Shown: piece after piece, positions 25,597 to 35,408 of the stretch
How positions within the stretch are numbered: the stretch's first letter is position 1
Layout of the letters: every line of letters begins with the position of its first letter
Assembly (NCBI RefSeq): GCF_003967535.1
Contig: NZ_BIFR01000002.1
Location: 62,001 to 126,000 of the forward strand
Direction: 5' to 3'
DNA from: Tengunoibacter tsumagoiensis
Lineage (GTDB): Bacteria > Chloroflexota > Ktedonobacteria > Ktedonobacterales > Ktedonobacteraceae
DNA: 64,000 nucleotides
The notes under the pieces: model-generated
What the model saw: only the letters and a program-made list of their open reading frames with translations
What the model was told of the DNA's origin: nothing
Databases searched by the model: none
Made by a program: the position numbers and the translations under genes

Positions 25597-27048
25597 CTAT
25601 AGCTTCGTTAATCTGTTCTCTACTTTCTGGTAGCCTAGAAGGTATATTGATTCGAACAGTGGTGGGCTGACGGTACGGCCCGAGATAGCGAATCGTAATG
25701 CTAACAATGCTTTTCCAGCCTTCAACTGAGATGCTGGCTCATGTAACAGACCGCGTACTGCCTGTTCGATACTGGGTACATTCCAGTCGACCTTCTTGAG
25801 AACTGTAGCAACTCGGTGTAGAAACTCTCTGTGCTCGATAGTAAGAAGATTCTGCATTGCCTGCTCATCATAAATGACCTCTTGAAAGCAGAAGTCTACA
25901 TATGATGGTATCTCAGCCAGTGTACGTACACGTTCTTGTACCTGAGCCATCAGCTCGACAAACCAGGACCAGCGCGTACGGATCTCCTCTTCAGTAGTGA
26001 GATTTGCCTGTATAAGAAAAGGTAGTGCTAACTCTGCGAACTCTTCTTGCGTTTTATGGCGCAGGTAGACGCCGTTCATCCACTTCAGTTTCTCCTCATC
26101 AAAAACAGCGGCAGCTCGACTTACCTCGCTGATGTCAAACTCATGTATGATCTCTTCACGTGTTAAGAGATCTCGCCCCTCACCTTCAGGCGTCCATCCT
26201 AAAAGCGCGAGATAGTTAAAAAGTGCCTCGGGCAGAATACCTTGTTTACGATAAGAGGTTACTGAGAGATCTCCTTTGCGCTTAGAAGCTTTTTTGCGCT
26301 CAACGGTTAGCAAGTTGGCGCAATGAGCAAATTGAGGTGGCTCAAGTGAAAGTGCTTGATAAATGAGTAGCTGTATAGGTGTATTAGAGATATGATCCTC
26401 TCCACGTATAACATGCGTAATCTCCATACTTGCGTCGTCAACAACGACTGCGAAGTTATAGAGTGGCATGCCAGTTGGCCGTATAAGGACTGGATCGCTA
26501 ATAACATTGGATGAGAATTCAATATGTCCGCGAATCAGATCGTCATAAGCAATGATCTGATTCTCTGGCACCATTAACCGCCAACAAGGAATCCGTCCAC
26601 TGATCTCTTTGCTCTCTCGCTCACTCTGAGAAAGATTGAGGCATTTGCGTGAGTATTTGTAGGGTATTTTGGCTTGATTGGCATGTCTGCGCTCCTCTTC
26701 TAACTCCTCGGATGTGCAGTAACAGGGATAGATCATCTGACGTGTTTTCAAACGCTCAAAGTACTCTTGATAGAGCTCCATCCTCTGGGTTTGCTTGTAT
26801 GGGCCAGACGGACCACCGATGTCAGGCCCCTCCTGCCAGTCCAGGCCCAGCCAGCGCATTTCGTTGATCACCGTCTGCTCATGTCGAAGCTCTGAACGTT
26901 GTACATCAGTATCTTCCAATCGCAGGATAAATGTTGCTCCTTGCTTACGAGCCCAGAGCCAGTTAAAGAGCATTGTATGAGCAGTTCCCACATGAATAGG
27001 TCCTGTTGGACTGGGGGCGATGCGCAGGCGCATATGGTTGAATGCCAT
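25597..27048 (-). CDS. gltX: glutamate-tRNA ligase
   Basis: A 483-residue class I aminoacyl-tRNA synthetase. The N-terminus has RIAPSPTGPIHVGTAHTMLF (HIGH motif as HVGT), the ATP-site strand LRLEDTD, the connective region with CYCTSEEL, GEDHISNT, and the KMSKS-type motif as KKASKRKG. The C-terminal helical anticodon-binding part is present and full length. It charges tRNA-Glu (and possibly tRNA-Gln where GatCAB exists). AAAGGAGTTGAAGC precedes the ATG at 27048. The gene ends 26 bp from the palindromic repeat hit by the IS4. Confidence 0.97.
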   Translation of the reverse strand: MAFNHMRLRIAPSPTGPIHVGTAHTMLFNWLWARKQGATFILRLEDTDVQRSELRHEQTVINEMRWLGLDWQEGPDIGGPSGPYKQTQRMELYQEYFERLKTRQMIYPCYCTSEELEEERRHANQAKIPYKYSRKCLNLSQSERESKEISGRIPCWRLMVPENQIIAYDDLIRGHIEFSSNVISDPVLIRPTGMPLYNFAVVVDDASMEITHVIRGEDHISNTPIQLLIYQALSLEPPQFAHCANLLTVERKKASKRKGDLSVTSYRKQGILPEALFNYLALLGWTPEGEGRDLLTREEIIHEFDISEVSRAAAVFDEEKLKWMNGVYLRHKTQEEFAELALPFLIQANLTTEEEIRTRWSWFVELMAQVQERVRTLAEIPSYVDFCFQEVIYDEQAMQNLLTIEHREFLHRVATVLKKVDWNVPSIEQAVRGLLHEPASQLKAGKALLALRFAISGRTVSPPLFESIYLLGYQKVENRLTKL

Positions 27049-27202
27049 GCTTCAACTCCTTTATATGCTTCCTTTATTATCTTTGCGGAAGTCATATGAT
27101 GTTTTTGGTATAGAGGCACAATCAGATAGGCGGCAAAGGCTATAGTGAGCGTGCATGCCATTTTTGATCTGATATGTTCATCGGGAAGGACGTTTGTGGA
27201 GG

Positions 27203-27421
27203 TTAGATATCTGGGGAGAGAGATTCAATCCACCAGGAGAGACCGGCTGCATTATCGTGCCTGAGCACAGTGCTGCTTGTGGCGGTTATCTCTCCTGGTG
27301 CTTGCCCTCCGGGCACCGCAATCCTGGTGCGGCGTATATGGTTATCAAGAGCACAATACAGCACCCGGTTAGAGATAGAAAAATCCTCTTTTGTGAGAAG
27401 AGTGCTGTTGGCGAATCGCAC
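27203..27421 (-). CDS. possible small protein or leader upstream of gltX
   Basis: A 72-residue frame with GTG start and AGGAG about 10 bases upstream. It reads like a real protein in the middle (VLYCALDNHIRRTRIAVPGG) and ends SWWIESLSPDI, but I recognise no family. The same bases can form RNA hairpins: 27231-27242 and 27289-27300 (CACCAGGAGAGA with TCTCTCCTGGTG) and several smaller ones. It could therefore instead be part of a gltX leader. I could not find a T-box antiterminator sequence (GGTGGNACCGCG). Confidence 0.35.
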   Translation of the reverse strand: MRFANSTLLTKEDFSISNRVLYCALDNHIRRTRIAVPGGQAPGEITATSSTVLRHDNAAGLSWWIESLSPDI

Positions 27422-27533
27422 GTTATTGTAGCTCCTGAATAAAAAGGCAGAGACTTAAAAGTTGTATCTATGTTTTATCTATGTTGTATCTATAAGGAAT
27501 ATACTGTAAACCAGGCCAGATTGTCAAGCACTT

Positions 27534-29465
27534 TTATTGCCCTTTAATAAGCGTTTCAGTAAAAGTACTTGTATAGGTGCCTGAGGCTGTTCCCTGCGGA
27601 ACCGTCAGTGAGAATGTCGTTGTAATGGTGATATCTCCTGTGCCTGTTCCGCCAGCAGCGTTGTAGTACGTGCTGGCTACAGGTGCTGTAGAGGCAGCGG
27701 GCACGGTAATAGGATAGGTGATGCTGTTCGTGGGAACAGTACACGTTTGACCGCTCGTACAGGCGGCACTAACGCCAGTAATCTTTGTTGCAGTTGTTGG
27801 CAAGGTTTTTCCATCCGTAGTCGTGAACTGCGTTGAGGTAATAGTGACATGCCAGCCTACCCCTGATTGGGTCGTGTCATTGACCTTAAAGATGTGCTGG
27901 GCCACAATTGTGCTTGTCGCCCCTGTTAAAGTAAATGAGAAGGTTGGATTCGAGAGGGGCGTGAAAAGCAATGGACCAATAATGGTAAAGGCATTGGTGT
28001 TAGCTGTTCCTACACTGGGATTGGTCGCGGATAAAATATATCCAGTACTGCCCTTATCGATTGAAAGATTTGAGAAGGTGGCCACACCATTGACAGCATT
28101 AACGGCTGTCGGGCCACTAAGCGTCGCGCCGGTAGCACCTGTTCCACTCTTAATTGCCAACGTTACTGGTCCTGTAAAATCTGTATAGATACCACCTGAG
28201 CCAATATCAATCAGACTGAAGGCGGCGCTAAAAGATGCATTCACCAGCGAGCTGGCTGGCGGCTGAGTATAGACTGCAAGACCTGTCTGGAATTTAAGGA
28301 CACGATTGTTATTGCTGTCTGCTACATAGAGGGTGCCATCCTGATAAAATGCGCTTCCTATCGGTTGATTCAGACTGGCTGCACTGATGCCTCCATTGTT
28401 GGCAGTGCCAGTTGTAAAACTCCCTCCCTGGCCAAACACACGGGTTGCTATGGTGCTATTCGGAGGATAAAAGAGGACACGGTTGTTGCCAATATCGACA
28501 AGATAGACGTCATAACTGCTGTCAATATGCACTTCATATGGCTGGCTGAGACTGCTTGCAGTGATACCTCCGTTGTTGGCAGTGCCAGTTGTAAAGTTTC
28601 CTCCTTGACCGAAGACACGGGTAGCTGTGGTACTGGTAGATGGATAGTAGAGCATGCGATTATTACTAACATCGCTGATATAGACATTCCCTGAACCATC
28701 AACGCCAACACTGACAGGCAGGCTAAGACTATTGGCGCTGATGCCACCATTGTTAGCAAGGTTGGTGATGAAGCTGCCATTCTGGCCATAGACACGCGTG
28801 GCGGTTGTGCTGCCAGAGGGATAGAACAGGACACGGTTGTTGCTGCCATCGGCAATGTACAGGTTGTTGCTACTGTCAACGGCTACTCCAACGGGAGAAT
28901 TAAGGCTGTTGGCGCTGATAAGGCCGTTGTTAGCAAGGTTGGTGATGAAACTGCCATTCTGGCCGTAGACACGCGTGGCGGTTGTGCTTCCAGCAGTATA
29001 ATAGAGGACGCGATTATTGGCGCTATCTACAATATAGAGCCCACCATTGGAGTCAAGGATCATACCTTTGGGTCCGCTTAAGCTATTGGCACTAACGCCG
29101 CCGTTATTGGCAATATTAGTGGTGAAGCTGCCATTCTGACCATAGACGCGCGTGGCAGTTGTGCTGCCAGCAATATAATAGAGAACGCGGTTGTTGCTAA
29201 AATCAGAGATATAAAGGTTGCCATTACTGTCGTTGACAACACGTCTGGGCGAATTCAGGCTGCTGGCAGTGATGCCACCATTATTGGCTGTGCTGGCAGT
29301 AAAACTTCCACCCTGACCATAAACAGTAACTGCTACAGGGTTAAGTGTAATTGCATGAGTTGTATGGACCGGCTGTAAAACCAGTACAGTAGATGTAAAA
29401 ATAAATAGAAAGATTAGACGAAAAATAATGCCCTTTATCCATAGGTGTGGCGCTCTGCTCTTCAT
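27534..29465 (-). CDS. secreted NHL-repeat beta-propeller protein
   Basis: About 643 residues. An N-terminal hydrophobic signal (GIIFRLIFLFIFTSTVLVL) is followed by six NHL repeats, each with a core like G.L.SP..V..DS.GNLYI.D..NNRVLYY and a repeated header of the type ATRVYGQNGSF. The propeller is followed by an Ig-like or filamin-like module and a C-terminal beta-rich domain (about 500-643) with a strongly Thr/Ser-biased composition. This is a cell-surface or secreted carbohydrate- or matrix-binding type of protein; its ligand is unknown. The start is the ATG at 29465, preceded by AGAAGGA. Confidence 0.88.
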   Translation of the reverse strand: MKSRAPHLWIKGIIFRLIFLFIFTSTVLVLQPVHTTHAITLNPVAVTVYGQGGSFTASTANNGGITASSLNSPRRVVNDSNGNLYISDFSNNRVLYYIAGSTTATRVYGQNGSFTTNIANNGGVSANSLSGPKGMILDSNGGLYIVDSANNRVLYYTAGSTTATRVYGQNGSFITNLANNGLISANSLNSPVGVAVDSSNNLYIADGSNNRVLFYPSGSTTATRVYGQNGSFITNLANNGGISANSLSLPVSVGVDGSGNVYISDVSNNRMLYYPSTSTTATRVFGQGGNFTTGTANNGGITASSLSQPYEVHIDSSYDVYLVDIGNNRVLFYPPNSTIATRVFGQGGSFTTGTANNGGISAASLNQPIGSAFYQDGTLYVADSNNNRVLKFQTGLAVYTQPPASSLVNASFSAAFSLIDIGSGGIYTDFTGPVTLAIKSGTGATGATLSGPTAVNAVNGVATFSNLSIDKGSTGYILSATNPSVGTANTNAFTIIGPLLFTPLSNPTFSFTLTGATSTIVAQHIFKVNDTTQSGVGWHVTITSTQFTTTDGKTLPTTATKITGVSAACTSGQTCTVPTNSITYPITVPAASTAPVASTYYNAAGGTGTGDITITTTFSLTVPQGTASGTYTSTFTETLIKGQ

Positions 29466-29704
29466 CACCCTGTTCCTTCTCCCAACCCCTCATCTATAAG
29501 CTCTGATGCGTTTTATATTGTGTGAGGTTATGTATATGATATATGCCTTACTGATAGTATAAATCATAGTGTCTAATATATGTTTCATTTTTCATTATTC
29601 GCATGGTTAATAGTATGTTTCTTATAATGGAATGTGGCTCTGGTAATAGCAGATTGTTTTATGAGATAGTATGGAATAGGTGGGAATTAGCATCAATAAA
29701 ACAA

Positions 29705-29766
29705 AAAAAGTTTTGGCTTCGGTGAGGTCCCATTAGAGAAGGGGCTCACCGAAGCCAAAACTTTTT
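29705..29766. terminator. strong hairpin between the two secreted-protein genes
   Basis: Left arm 29705-29726 and right arm 29745-29766 are exact 22-bp reverse complements ending in runs of A and T, giving a stem with an 18-base loop and a T-run on both strands. It follows the collagen-like gene (read leftwards), and would terminate it. Confidence 0.85.
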
Positions 29767-29780
29767 CTGTCAAGCAGGCC

Positions 29781-31172
29781 TTATGGTTGTGGCTCGAAAA
29801 CCAGAGAGGATTTCTGATCTGCCGTCATAGAGGCACCAGGCTGGACCGTTGCCGCTGGAATCTGCCCCGTAGTTGGTGCAAGAGTGCAGACGACCGAAAC
29901 TGATCCACCACCAGCATTGATTGTGACTGAATCGGTAAGTGGGAGTGTCTGGAAGCCGAACACGCTTCCTCCTGGTGTTGGTGAGCTACCTATCGCTGTA
30001 GCTAATTTTGTCCCACCATCTGCAGAGCCATTGACAAATTGGTACTGACAGGTTACCTGACCATGAGGAGTAAGGAATTGAATTGGTACAATCGCGTTGA
30101 CAACAAAGTTGCCAGCAGGCAATGGCAGAGTGAAGACCGTTGTTGGGTGCGTCGTAAATCTACCCTCATCTTTAGTTGGAGGCATTAATACAATGGCCAT
30201 GCTCGTAACTGTATCAAAGCCATTGCTTACTCCTGGTTCACCCTGAGGACCTTGCGGACCTTGCGGACCTTGCGGACCTTGCGGACCAGTATCCCCCTTA
30301 GGACCCTGCGGGCCTTGAGGACCTGTGTCACCCGGATCACCCTTAGGACCCTGAGGACCAGTATCACCTTTGGGGCCCTGAGGGCCAGTCAACCCTTGCG
30401 GACCCTGAGGACCGGTATCACCCTTAGGCCCCTGGGGACCAGCAGGGCCTTGAGGACCAGTATCCCCCTTAGGCCCCTGAGGGCCAGTCAACCCTTGCGG
30501 GCCCTGAGGACCAGTCAATCCTTGTGGACCCTGAGGACCAGTCAATCCTTGTGGACCCTGAGGACCAGTCAACCCCTGCGGGCCCTGGGGACCGGTATCA
30601 CCTTTAGGCCCTTGAGGACCAGCAGGACCCTGAGGGCCAGTTAACCCTTGCGGACCTTGAGGACCAGTATCCCCCTTAGGACCTTGAGGGCCAGTTAACC
30701 CTTGCGGACCTTGAGGACCAGTATCCCCCTTAGGACCTTGAGGACCAGTATCTCCCTTAGGACCTTGAGGACCAGTATCCCCCTTAGGACCCTGAGGACC
30801 AGTATCCCCCTTAGGCCCTTGTGGGCCTTGAGGACCTTGAGGACCGGTATCCCCCTTAGGCCCTTGTAGACCTTGAGGACCTTGAGGACCTTGAGGTCCC
30901 TGAGGACCCGGGAACCCTCGCGGTCCACGTGGGCCTCTTTGATTGTTAGAATGATTATTGTGATCAGAATGATTATTATGCGTAAAATGCTTATAACTGT
31001 ATGATTCTAACTGGGTACTATAGCCATTATTACATCCCTGATCAAAGTAATAGCAATTAACAACCGTACCTGACTTCGCGTGTGTACTTGCTTCAACTCC
31101 AGTAGTTAGAAGCGCGGAACTTCCTAAAAAGCAGATTGCTAGAGAAATTCCTACGTTAATTGGCTTCAACAT
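29781..31172 (-). CDS. collagen-like secreted protein
   Basis: A 463-residue protein. A signal-type N-terminus (residues about 5-30) is followed by a His/Asn-rich segment with [14 protein letters not shown], then about 78 Gly-X-Y triplets ([12 protein letters not shown] types, from about residue 83 to 318) free of large insertions, and a globular C-terminal domain (about 320-463) with a beta-rich profile. This is the layout of bacterial collagen-like proteins such as BclA of spore exosporia. A surface or spore-coat role is inferred from the organism type only. GGAGT precedes the ATG at 31172 at long spacing. The repetitive DNA makes the length prone to variation. Confidence 0.92.
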   Translation of the reverse strand: MLKPINVGISLAICFLGSSALLTTGVEASTHAKSGTVVNCYYFDQGCNNGYSTQLESYSYKHFTHNNHSDHNNHSNNQRGPRGPRGFPGPQGPQGPQGPQGLQGPKGDTGPQGPQGPQGPKGDTGPQGPKGDTGPQGPKGDTGPQGPKGDTGPQGPQGLTGPQGPKGDTGPQGPQGLTGPQGPAGPQGPKGDTGPQGPQGLTGPQGPQGLTGPQGPQGLTGPQGPQGLTGPQGPKGDTGPQGPAGPQGPKGDTGPQGPQGLTGPQGPKGDTGPQGPKGDPGDTGPQGPQGPKGDTGPQGPQGPQGPQGPQGEPGVSNGFDTVTSMAIVLMPPTKDEGRFTTHPTTVFTLPLPAGNFVVNAIVPIQFLTPHGQVTCQYQFVNGSADGGTKLATAIGSSPTPGGSVFGFQTLPLTDSVTINAGGGSVSVVCTLAPTTGQIPAATVQPGASMTADQKSSLVFEPQP

Positions 31173-31743
31173 AGAATGTTTTACTCCATTTTTGCTTACT
31201 TCAAAAGCAACCCATGATTCCAGGGATTACTTTATCATGACCAACACTGCTATCCATTTGTCTCTCAGGAACCAGCCTATTGCTGTGAAAGGTTTTTACT
31301 GTGAAGATTTTTACCTGTTGTCTTCACAATGTATGTTATCGGTGAGGTTAAGGAATACATTATAGTGAATGGAATACAATTTGGCTATATAGTGTATAGG
31401 AATATGTAGATTATTTATGGATTTAATTGTTGGAATATGGGAAATTATAAATTGCAAAAAAAATATAATTTCGACTATATCGTGGATAGTGTAAGGAAAG
31501 ACTGATCCTGTAGAATCCACTCCGATTGTTGCGTTCATTTAACTATAGTAGGGTAATTATCCCCATTGGGATTAACAAGTTATCCCTTATTGGAGGACCT
31601 CTTCCTGAATATGAAGCTATTTTCAAGCGTTCAGACTGTATCCCTGGGTATATTAAAAGTGTATAATGACAGGTATCGGGGTAAGCTGTGCCACTTACTT
31701 CTGCATAGGTATTGGATGAGTGTAAAATGGAGAGCTTCTTAGG
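31173..31743. other. A/T-rich intergenic stretch
   Basis: No gene with a ribosome binding site can be supported on either strand. It holds the upstream region of the collagen-like gene (-) and of the histidine kinase gene (+), which are divergent. Confidence 0.45.
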
Positions 31744-33285
31744 ATGGGTCAGGATGGTTTGTCACACGCTGAAAAACAGTGCTATGAAGAGGAGCTAAGA
31801 GCTCTCAAGCAAGAGTTAGAGACAGAAAAGCGTAAGTTAGCTGATATATTTGAGCAGGCCCCTGCATTTATAGCCGTACTACGTGGGCCAGATCATGTCT
31901 TTGAGATGGTGAATGGCTCATATTACAAACTGGTTGGGCATCGAAATATTATTGGCAAATCGGTGTTTGAGGCATTGCCAGAGGTTCGTGGTCAGGGATA
32001 TATTGAAATCCTTGATAACGTACTTACAACGGGCAGACCTTTTATTGGCAATGAGATGAAAATTGGCTTACAACGATCGCCGGGTGCAATCACTGAAGAG
32101 CGTTATCTGAATTTTGTCTATGAACCGCTGCGTGATGTACATACTAATCCAGTAGGGATTGTCGCACATGGCTATGATATCACAGATCAGGTTATTGCAA
32201 GGCAAAAAGCTGAACAACTGGCACTACAACTAGAACAGCAGGCCCAGCTTTTTGATGTTACGCTCTCTGCCCTCAAAGATTTTGTCTATACCTTTGATAC
32301 TTCAGGGAGATTTACCTATTCAAATAATGCATTGCTAGAATTATTAGGGCTCTCACTGGATGAGATCATTGGCAAAACTTTTCATGAGCTACCTTACCCC
32401 GTAGAACTTGCGACGCTGCTTCAGAGTCAGATTGAACAGGTCGCTCTGACTGGCAAGACTGTGACTGATGAAACGTCATATACCAGCCCCATGGGCGTAC
32501 AGGGATATTATGAGTATATTTTTGTACCCATTTTTGATTCCAATAAGAATGTGGTCCTGGTTGCTGGCTCAACCCGCGATATTACTGTCCGTAAGCAGCT
32601 TGAGACCCAAAAAGATGATTTTATGAGCATTGTTAGCCACGAGCTTAAAACGCCTGTGACTAGCATTAAGGCATTTACTCAGGTCCTGCAGAATCGTTTT
32701 GCTCGGGCTGGCGATGAAAGATCCAGTGCTCTGTTGGGAAAAATGGATTCACAATTGAATAAATTAACCTCTCTTATTGGCGATCTGCTGGATGTAACGA
32801 AGATTGAGGGCGGAAAACTTCAATTTAATGAAGATTTTTTTCTTTTTGATGAACTGGTTGATGAGGTTGTTGAAGAGGTCCAGCGAACGACCAGTAATCA
32901 TGTGATAGAGAAACAAGGAGCCACGGAGAGGGTAGTCTATGGCGATAGAGATCGTATTGAGCAGGTTATCGTGAATCTTTTGACCAATGCTATCAAGTAT
33001 TCTCCCCATTCTGATAAAATTATTGTGAAAAGCTTTCTAGAGCAGGGTTTTATTGCGTTTAGTGTGCAGGATTTTGGCGTGGGCATTCCATATGAAAGAC
33101 AACAACAGGTCTTCGAACGTTTTTATCGCGTGAGTGGGAATGAAACTATTCCAGGAATTGGTCTTGGATTATATATCTCAGCAGAAATTATCAGGCGTCA
33201 GGGTGGAACTATTGAAGTGGTGAGTGAAGAGGGCAAAGGATCGACATTCTGTTTCAAAATACCTATGCACCACGATACTCATTGA
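31744..33285 (+). CDS. PAS-domain sensor histidine kinase
   Basis: A 513-residue soluble kinase without transmembrane segments. An N-terminal coiled coil (about 5-35) precedes two PAS domains (about 35-155, with FEQAPAFIAVLRGPDHVFEMVNG, and about 165-285). The dimerisation domain has the H-box SIVSHELKTPVTSI (about residue 300), followed by the ATPase domain with N-box VIVNLLTNAIKYS, G1 DFGVGIP and G2 GIGLGLYIS. All catalytic motifs are intact. GGAGAGCTTCTT precedes the ATG. A receiver gene lies 66 bp downstream and is its likely partner. Confidence 0.94.
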   Translation: MGQDGLSHAEKQCYEEELRALKQELETEKRKLADIFEQAPAFIAVLRGPDHVFEMVNGSYYKLVGHRNIIGKSVFEALPEVRGQGYIEILDNVLTTGRPFIGNEMKIGLQRSPGAITEERYLNFVYEPLRDVHTNPVGIVAHGYDITDQVIARQKAEQLALQLEQQAQLFDVTLSALKDFVYTFDTSGRFTYSNNALLELLGLSLDEIIGKTFHELPYPVELATLLQSQIEQVALTGKTVTDETSYTSPMGVQGYYEYIFVPIFDSNKNVVLVAGSTRDITVRKQLETQKDDFMSIVSHELKTPVTSIKAFTQVLQNRFARAGDERSSALLGKMDSQLNKLTSLIGDLLDVTKIEGGKLQFNEDFFLFDELVDEVVEEVQRTTSNHVIEKQGATERVVYGDRDRIEQVIVNLLTNAIKYSPHSDKIIVKSFLEQGFIAFSVQDFGVGIPYERQQQVFERFYRVSGNETIPGIGLGLYISAEIIRRQGGTIEVVSEEGKGSTFCFKIPMHHDTH

Positions 33286-33351
33286 TAACACATGATCATC
33301 TTGACGATGAATTTTGTCTTGAAGGTACTCTGAAAGGATTTTTTCTACCAT

Positions 33352-33708
33352 ATGAAGAATAAGGTTTTAGTGGCTGATGATGATACAGGCATTTTGGAAG
33401 CAATGCAGATGATTCTCGAAGATGCTGGCTATGAGGTGATCACTGCCCGCGATGGGCTCACTGTCCAGAATATGCAGCATAATCTACCAGATATACTTCT
33501 TTTAGATGTGTGGATGTCTGGCATGGATGGGACAGATATCTGTCGCTATTTGAAAAGTCAGGCTCAGACAAAACATATTCCCATTATTTTATGCTCTGCT
33601 AATAAAGATACACAGAAGCTAGCTAGAGAATGTGGCGCAGATGATTTTCTTGCTAAGCCCTTTGAAATGATGGATCTTCTCGATAAAGTGGAAAAATATG
33701 CTCGTTGA
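33352..33708 (+). CDS. single-domain response regulator (CheY-like receiver)
   Basis: A 118-residue receiver without an output domain. KVLVADDDTG has the acidic pair, LLLDVWMSGMDG the phosphoacceptor Asp (about residue 51), and LCSANK/FLAKPFE the switch Ser and Lys. AAGGATTTTTTCTACCAT precedes the ATG. It follows the hybrid-free kinase in one transcription unit, so it should be its phospho-acceptor. The final effector is not encoded nearby. Confidence 0.93.
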   Translation: MKNKVLVADDDTGILEAMQMILEDAGYEVITARDGLTVQNMQHNLPDILLLDVWMSGMDGTDICRYLKSQAQTKHIPIILCSANKDTQKLARECGADDFLAKPFEMMDLLDKVEKYAR

Positions 33709-33823
33709 TAGAGCCGAAAAATCAAACTATTTCTATTCTCTCCCGTTAAACCTCAAGACAGGGAGCTTCTCAGCTTTATTGAGAATAAGGTAACTCTTCA
33801 TAAAAATAAATTTGTAATAGGCA

Positions 33824-33852
33824 TTGCATTTTTATTGAAAATAATATATACT
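33824..33852 (+). promoter_or_regulatory. promoter-like sequence in the gap before a small membrane protein gene
   Basis: TTGCAT at 33824 and TATACT at 33847 are 17 bp apart, a good promoter match. The nearest downstream gene starts at 34202, 350 bp away, so a long leader or a small RNA would result; the hairpin ATCAAAAG/CTTTTGAT near 33930-33955 would lie in it. The remaining stretch 33709-34201 holds no gene I can support. Confidence 0.4.
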
Positions 33853-34201
33853 ATATAGGCAGCACAAGATTTTTGTGGCTGTGTTCTTCAAAGCATGTCT
33901 TTTCTACTTCATAGCGCTCAGGTTATATCTCCATCAAAAGTTCACCTTTTGATAGAGGCATATCTCCTCCCCTGCTTTTCCTACCAGTCTTGCTTCGTTT
34001 TACTCTCCTGAAAAGGGCAAACGATCTGTAGTTTTGGCGCTCCTTCATTCTGTTTTCCCATTTTTAGTCTGCTTGATAGGCAGAAAATAGGAAATGGAAA
34101 AGAGGCAATATAAGGCTTTAGATGGTGTGTAGGATGATATTCTTCCCTTTTCTGTTTTAAAGAGAAGGCCATTTATTCGCATATAGAAATAGAGGACTTC
34201 C

Positions 34202-34507
34202 ATGGAGAAACAAAGTATCCTGATCAGTCAGGCTAACGCCTTACAAAAAGCGCGTCTTGAGACTGCAATCCTGTTGCCTCCTCCCAATCGTCTGATTCGC
34301 CCACTCATTATGGGTGGCTTAATTGAGCTTGTGACAATTGTTACTTTGATGCTTCTTAGCTCGTCAGCTCGATTTAGTGTCTTTAGCTTTGTTTTAGGGA
34401 TAATTGGTATCCTGATACCTCTTCTGCTGACTGCCAGAAGTTTCTGGATTATGACAAAAGATGAGGAACATTCGCTGGATATGATGCAAGAGCAGGATAA
34501 GCTATAG
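34202..34507 (+). CDS. small membrane protein, two helices
   Basis: A 101-residue protein. A polar N-terminus (1-35) is followed by two hydrophobic helices (about 37-54 and 58-80) and a short acidic tail (DEEHSLDMMQEQDKL). GAGGACTTCC precedes the ATG at 34202. No family is recognised and no function can be assigned. It lies 78 bp upstream of the hypothetical gene at 34586 in the same direction. Confidence 0.65.
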   Translation: MEKQSILISQANALQKARLETAILLPPPNRLIRPLIMGGLIELVTIVTLMLLSSSARFSVFSFVLGIIGILIPLLLTARSFWIMTKDEEHSLDMMQEQDKL

Positions 34508-34585
34508 TATCTTTAGCCTTGCCATTGTATAAGTATTGTGTTGCAGGGCTTTTATGTAGTGGATAGTTTTGAGAGGATGACAGAG

Positions 34586-35398
34586 ATGGAAAAAATTAGT
34601 GATAGAACAGTGAAAGCCGATAGCCATGATGAGGGTTCATTTTCGGTACAGTTGAGCGAGCAGTGGTTGTTGGAAAGAACGTATCATGCACAGTTGCTAA
34701 ATGGGGACCAGCTTTCTACGGTCAATTTTACGAATGCGATGAGATTGCTTACTGATAGCACTGTTCCTCCTTCGCAGCAATCGGCAAGATCACGATTGCC
34801 AGAGCATACTCCACAGTATAAGAACAACACTTTTGTTGTGCCCATCTCTACCTGGCAGGAGATCACTCAGGACGAGGCCAATGCTGATTATCAGCAGGGA
34901 AAGCCAGTCTTGCTCTATGGAGAACATACATGGAAACACGGCCAGGAGCTGGTTGGAACCTGGCGAGCGAATCGAAATATGAGCCTGCTCATTGATGGCG
35001 ATACCATATTTCCGTCAGAGGCGACTTCTGGGGTTGAATATGGAGTCTGTTATCTGGATACCAGACGTGGAACCTTTTCAAATATCGCATGGAAGAAATG
35101 GTTTTCGTTAGAGTCTGCTCTGCTCTCCCGGCATGATGACCAGTCAATTGTTTTCTTGCGCCCTCTGGTAGAATTCCCCTTTACGACCCATTATACGATC
35201 ATTTCAGATGGATATAGCTCTGAGTATCCTGGTCATAGCGAAGCTGTTCAGGGATTTGTGGCCTCTCCTTCGCAAGCAATAGGTAGTGGTTCCTACTTCT
35301 GCTATTATCACGATGTTGCCTGTTCAGACGGTACCTATCGGCTCGAATTTTTGGGGCCACATATGGATGATCCCGGCTATCTGCGCCATTCAGATTGA
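34586..35398 (+). CDS. hypothetical protein
   Basis: About 270 residues, cytosolic, no signal peptide or membrane helix. Its later half has a regular pattern of aromatic residues and strands (LYGEHTWKHGQEL, TFSNIAWKKWFSL, FPFTTHYTIISDG), which suggests a beta-rich domain, but I recognise no family. GAGAGGATGACAG precedes the ATG at 34586, so the upstream in-frame starts at 34538 and 34577 are less likely. The gene is convergent with the glycosidase-like gene at 35409. Confidence 0.6.
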   Translation: MEKISDRTVKADSHDEGSFSVQLSEQWLLERTYHAQLLNGDQLSTVNFTNAMRLLTDSTVPPSQQSARSRLPEHTPQYKNNTFVVPISTWQEITQDEANADYQQGKPVLLYGEHTWKHGQELVGTWRANRNMSLLIDGDTIFPSEATSGVEYGVCYLDTRRGTFSNIAWKKWFSLESALLSRHDDQSIVFLRPLVEFPFTTHYTIISDGYSSEYPGHSEAVQGFVASPSQAIGSGSYFCYYHDVACSDGTYRLEFLGPHMDDPGYLRHSD

Positions 35399-35408
35399 GT
35401 GACTCTCC

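Noticed and set aside
27203-27421. T-box riboswitch upstream of gltX
   Set aside because: The hairpins are present but the antiterminator consensus GGTGGNACCGCG could not be found on the right strand; left as an unknown leader candidate.
29781-31172. Opposite-strand ORFs (30252-30644 and similar) with RTLRTLRT repeats
   Set aside because: They are complementary-strand readings of the Gly-X-Y codons of the collagen-like gene.
31311-31538. 75-residue ORF in the divergent intergenic region
   Set aside because: No ribosome binding site; A/T-rich composition and no protein-like pattern.
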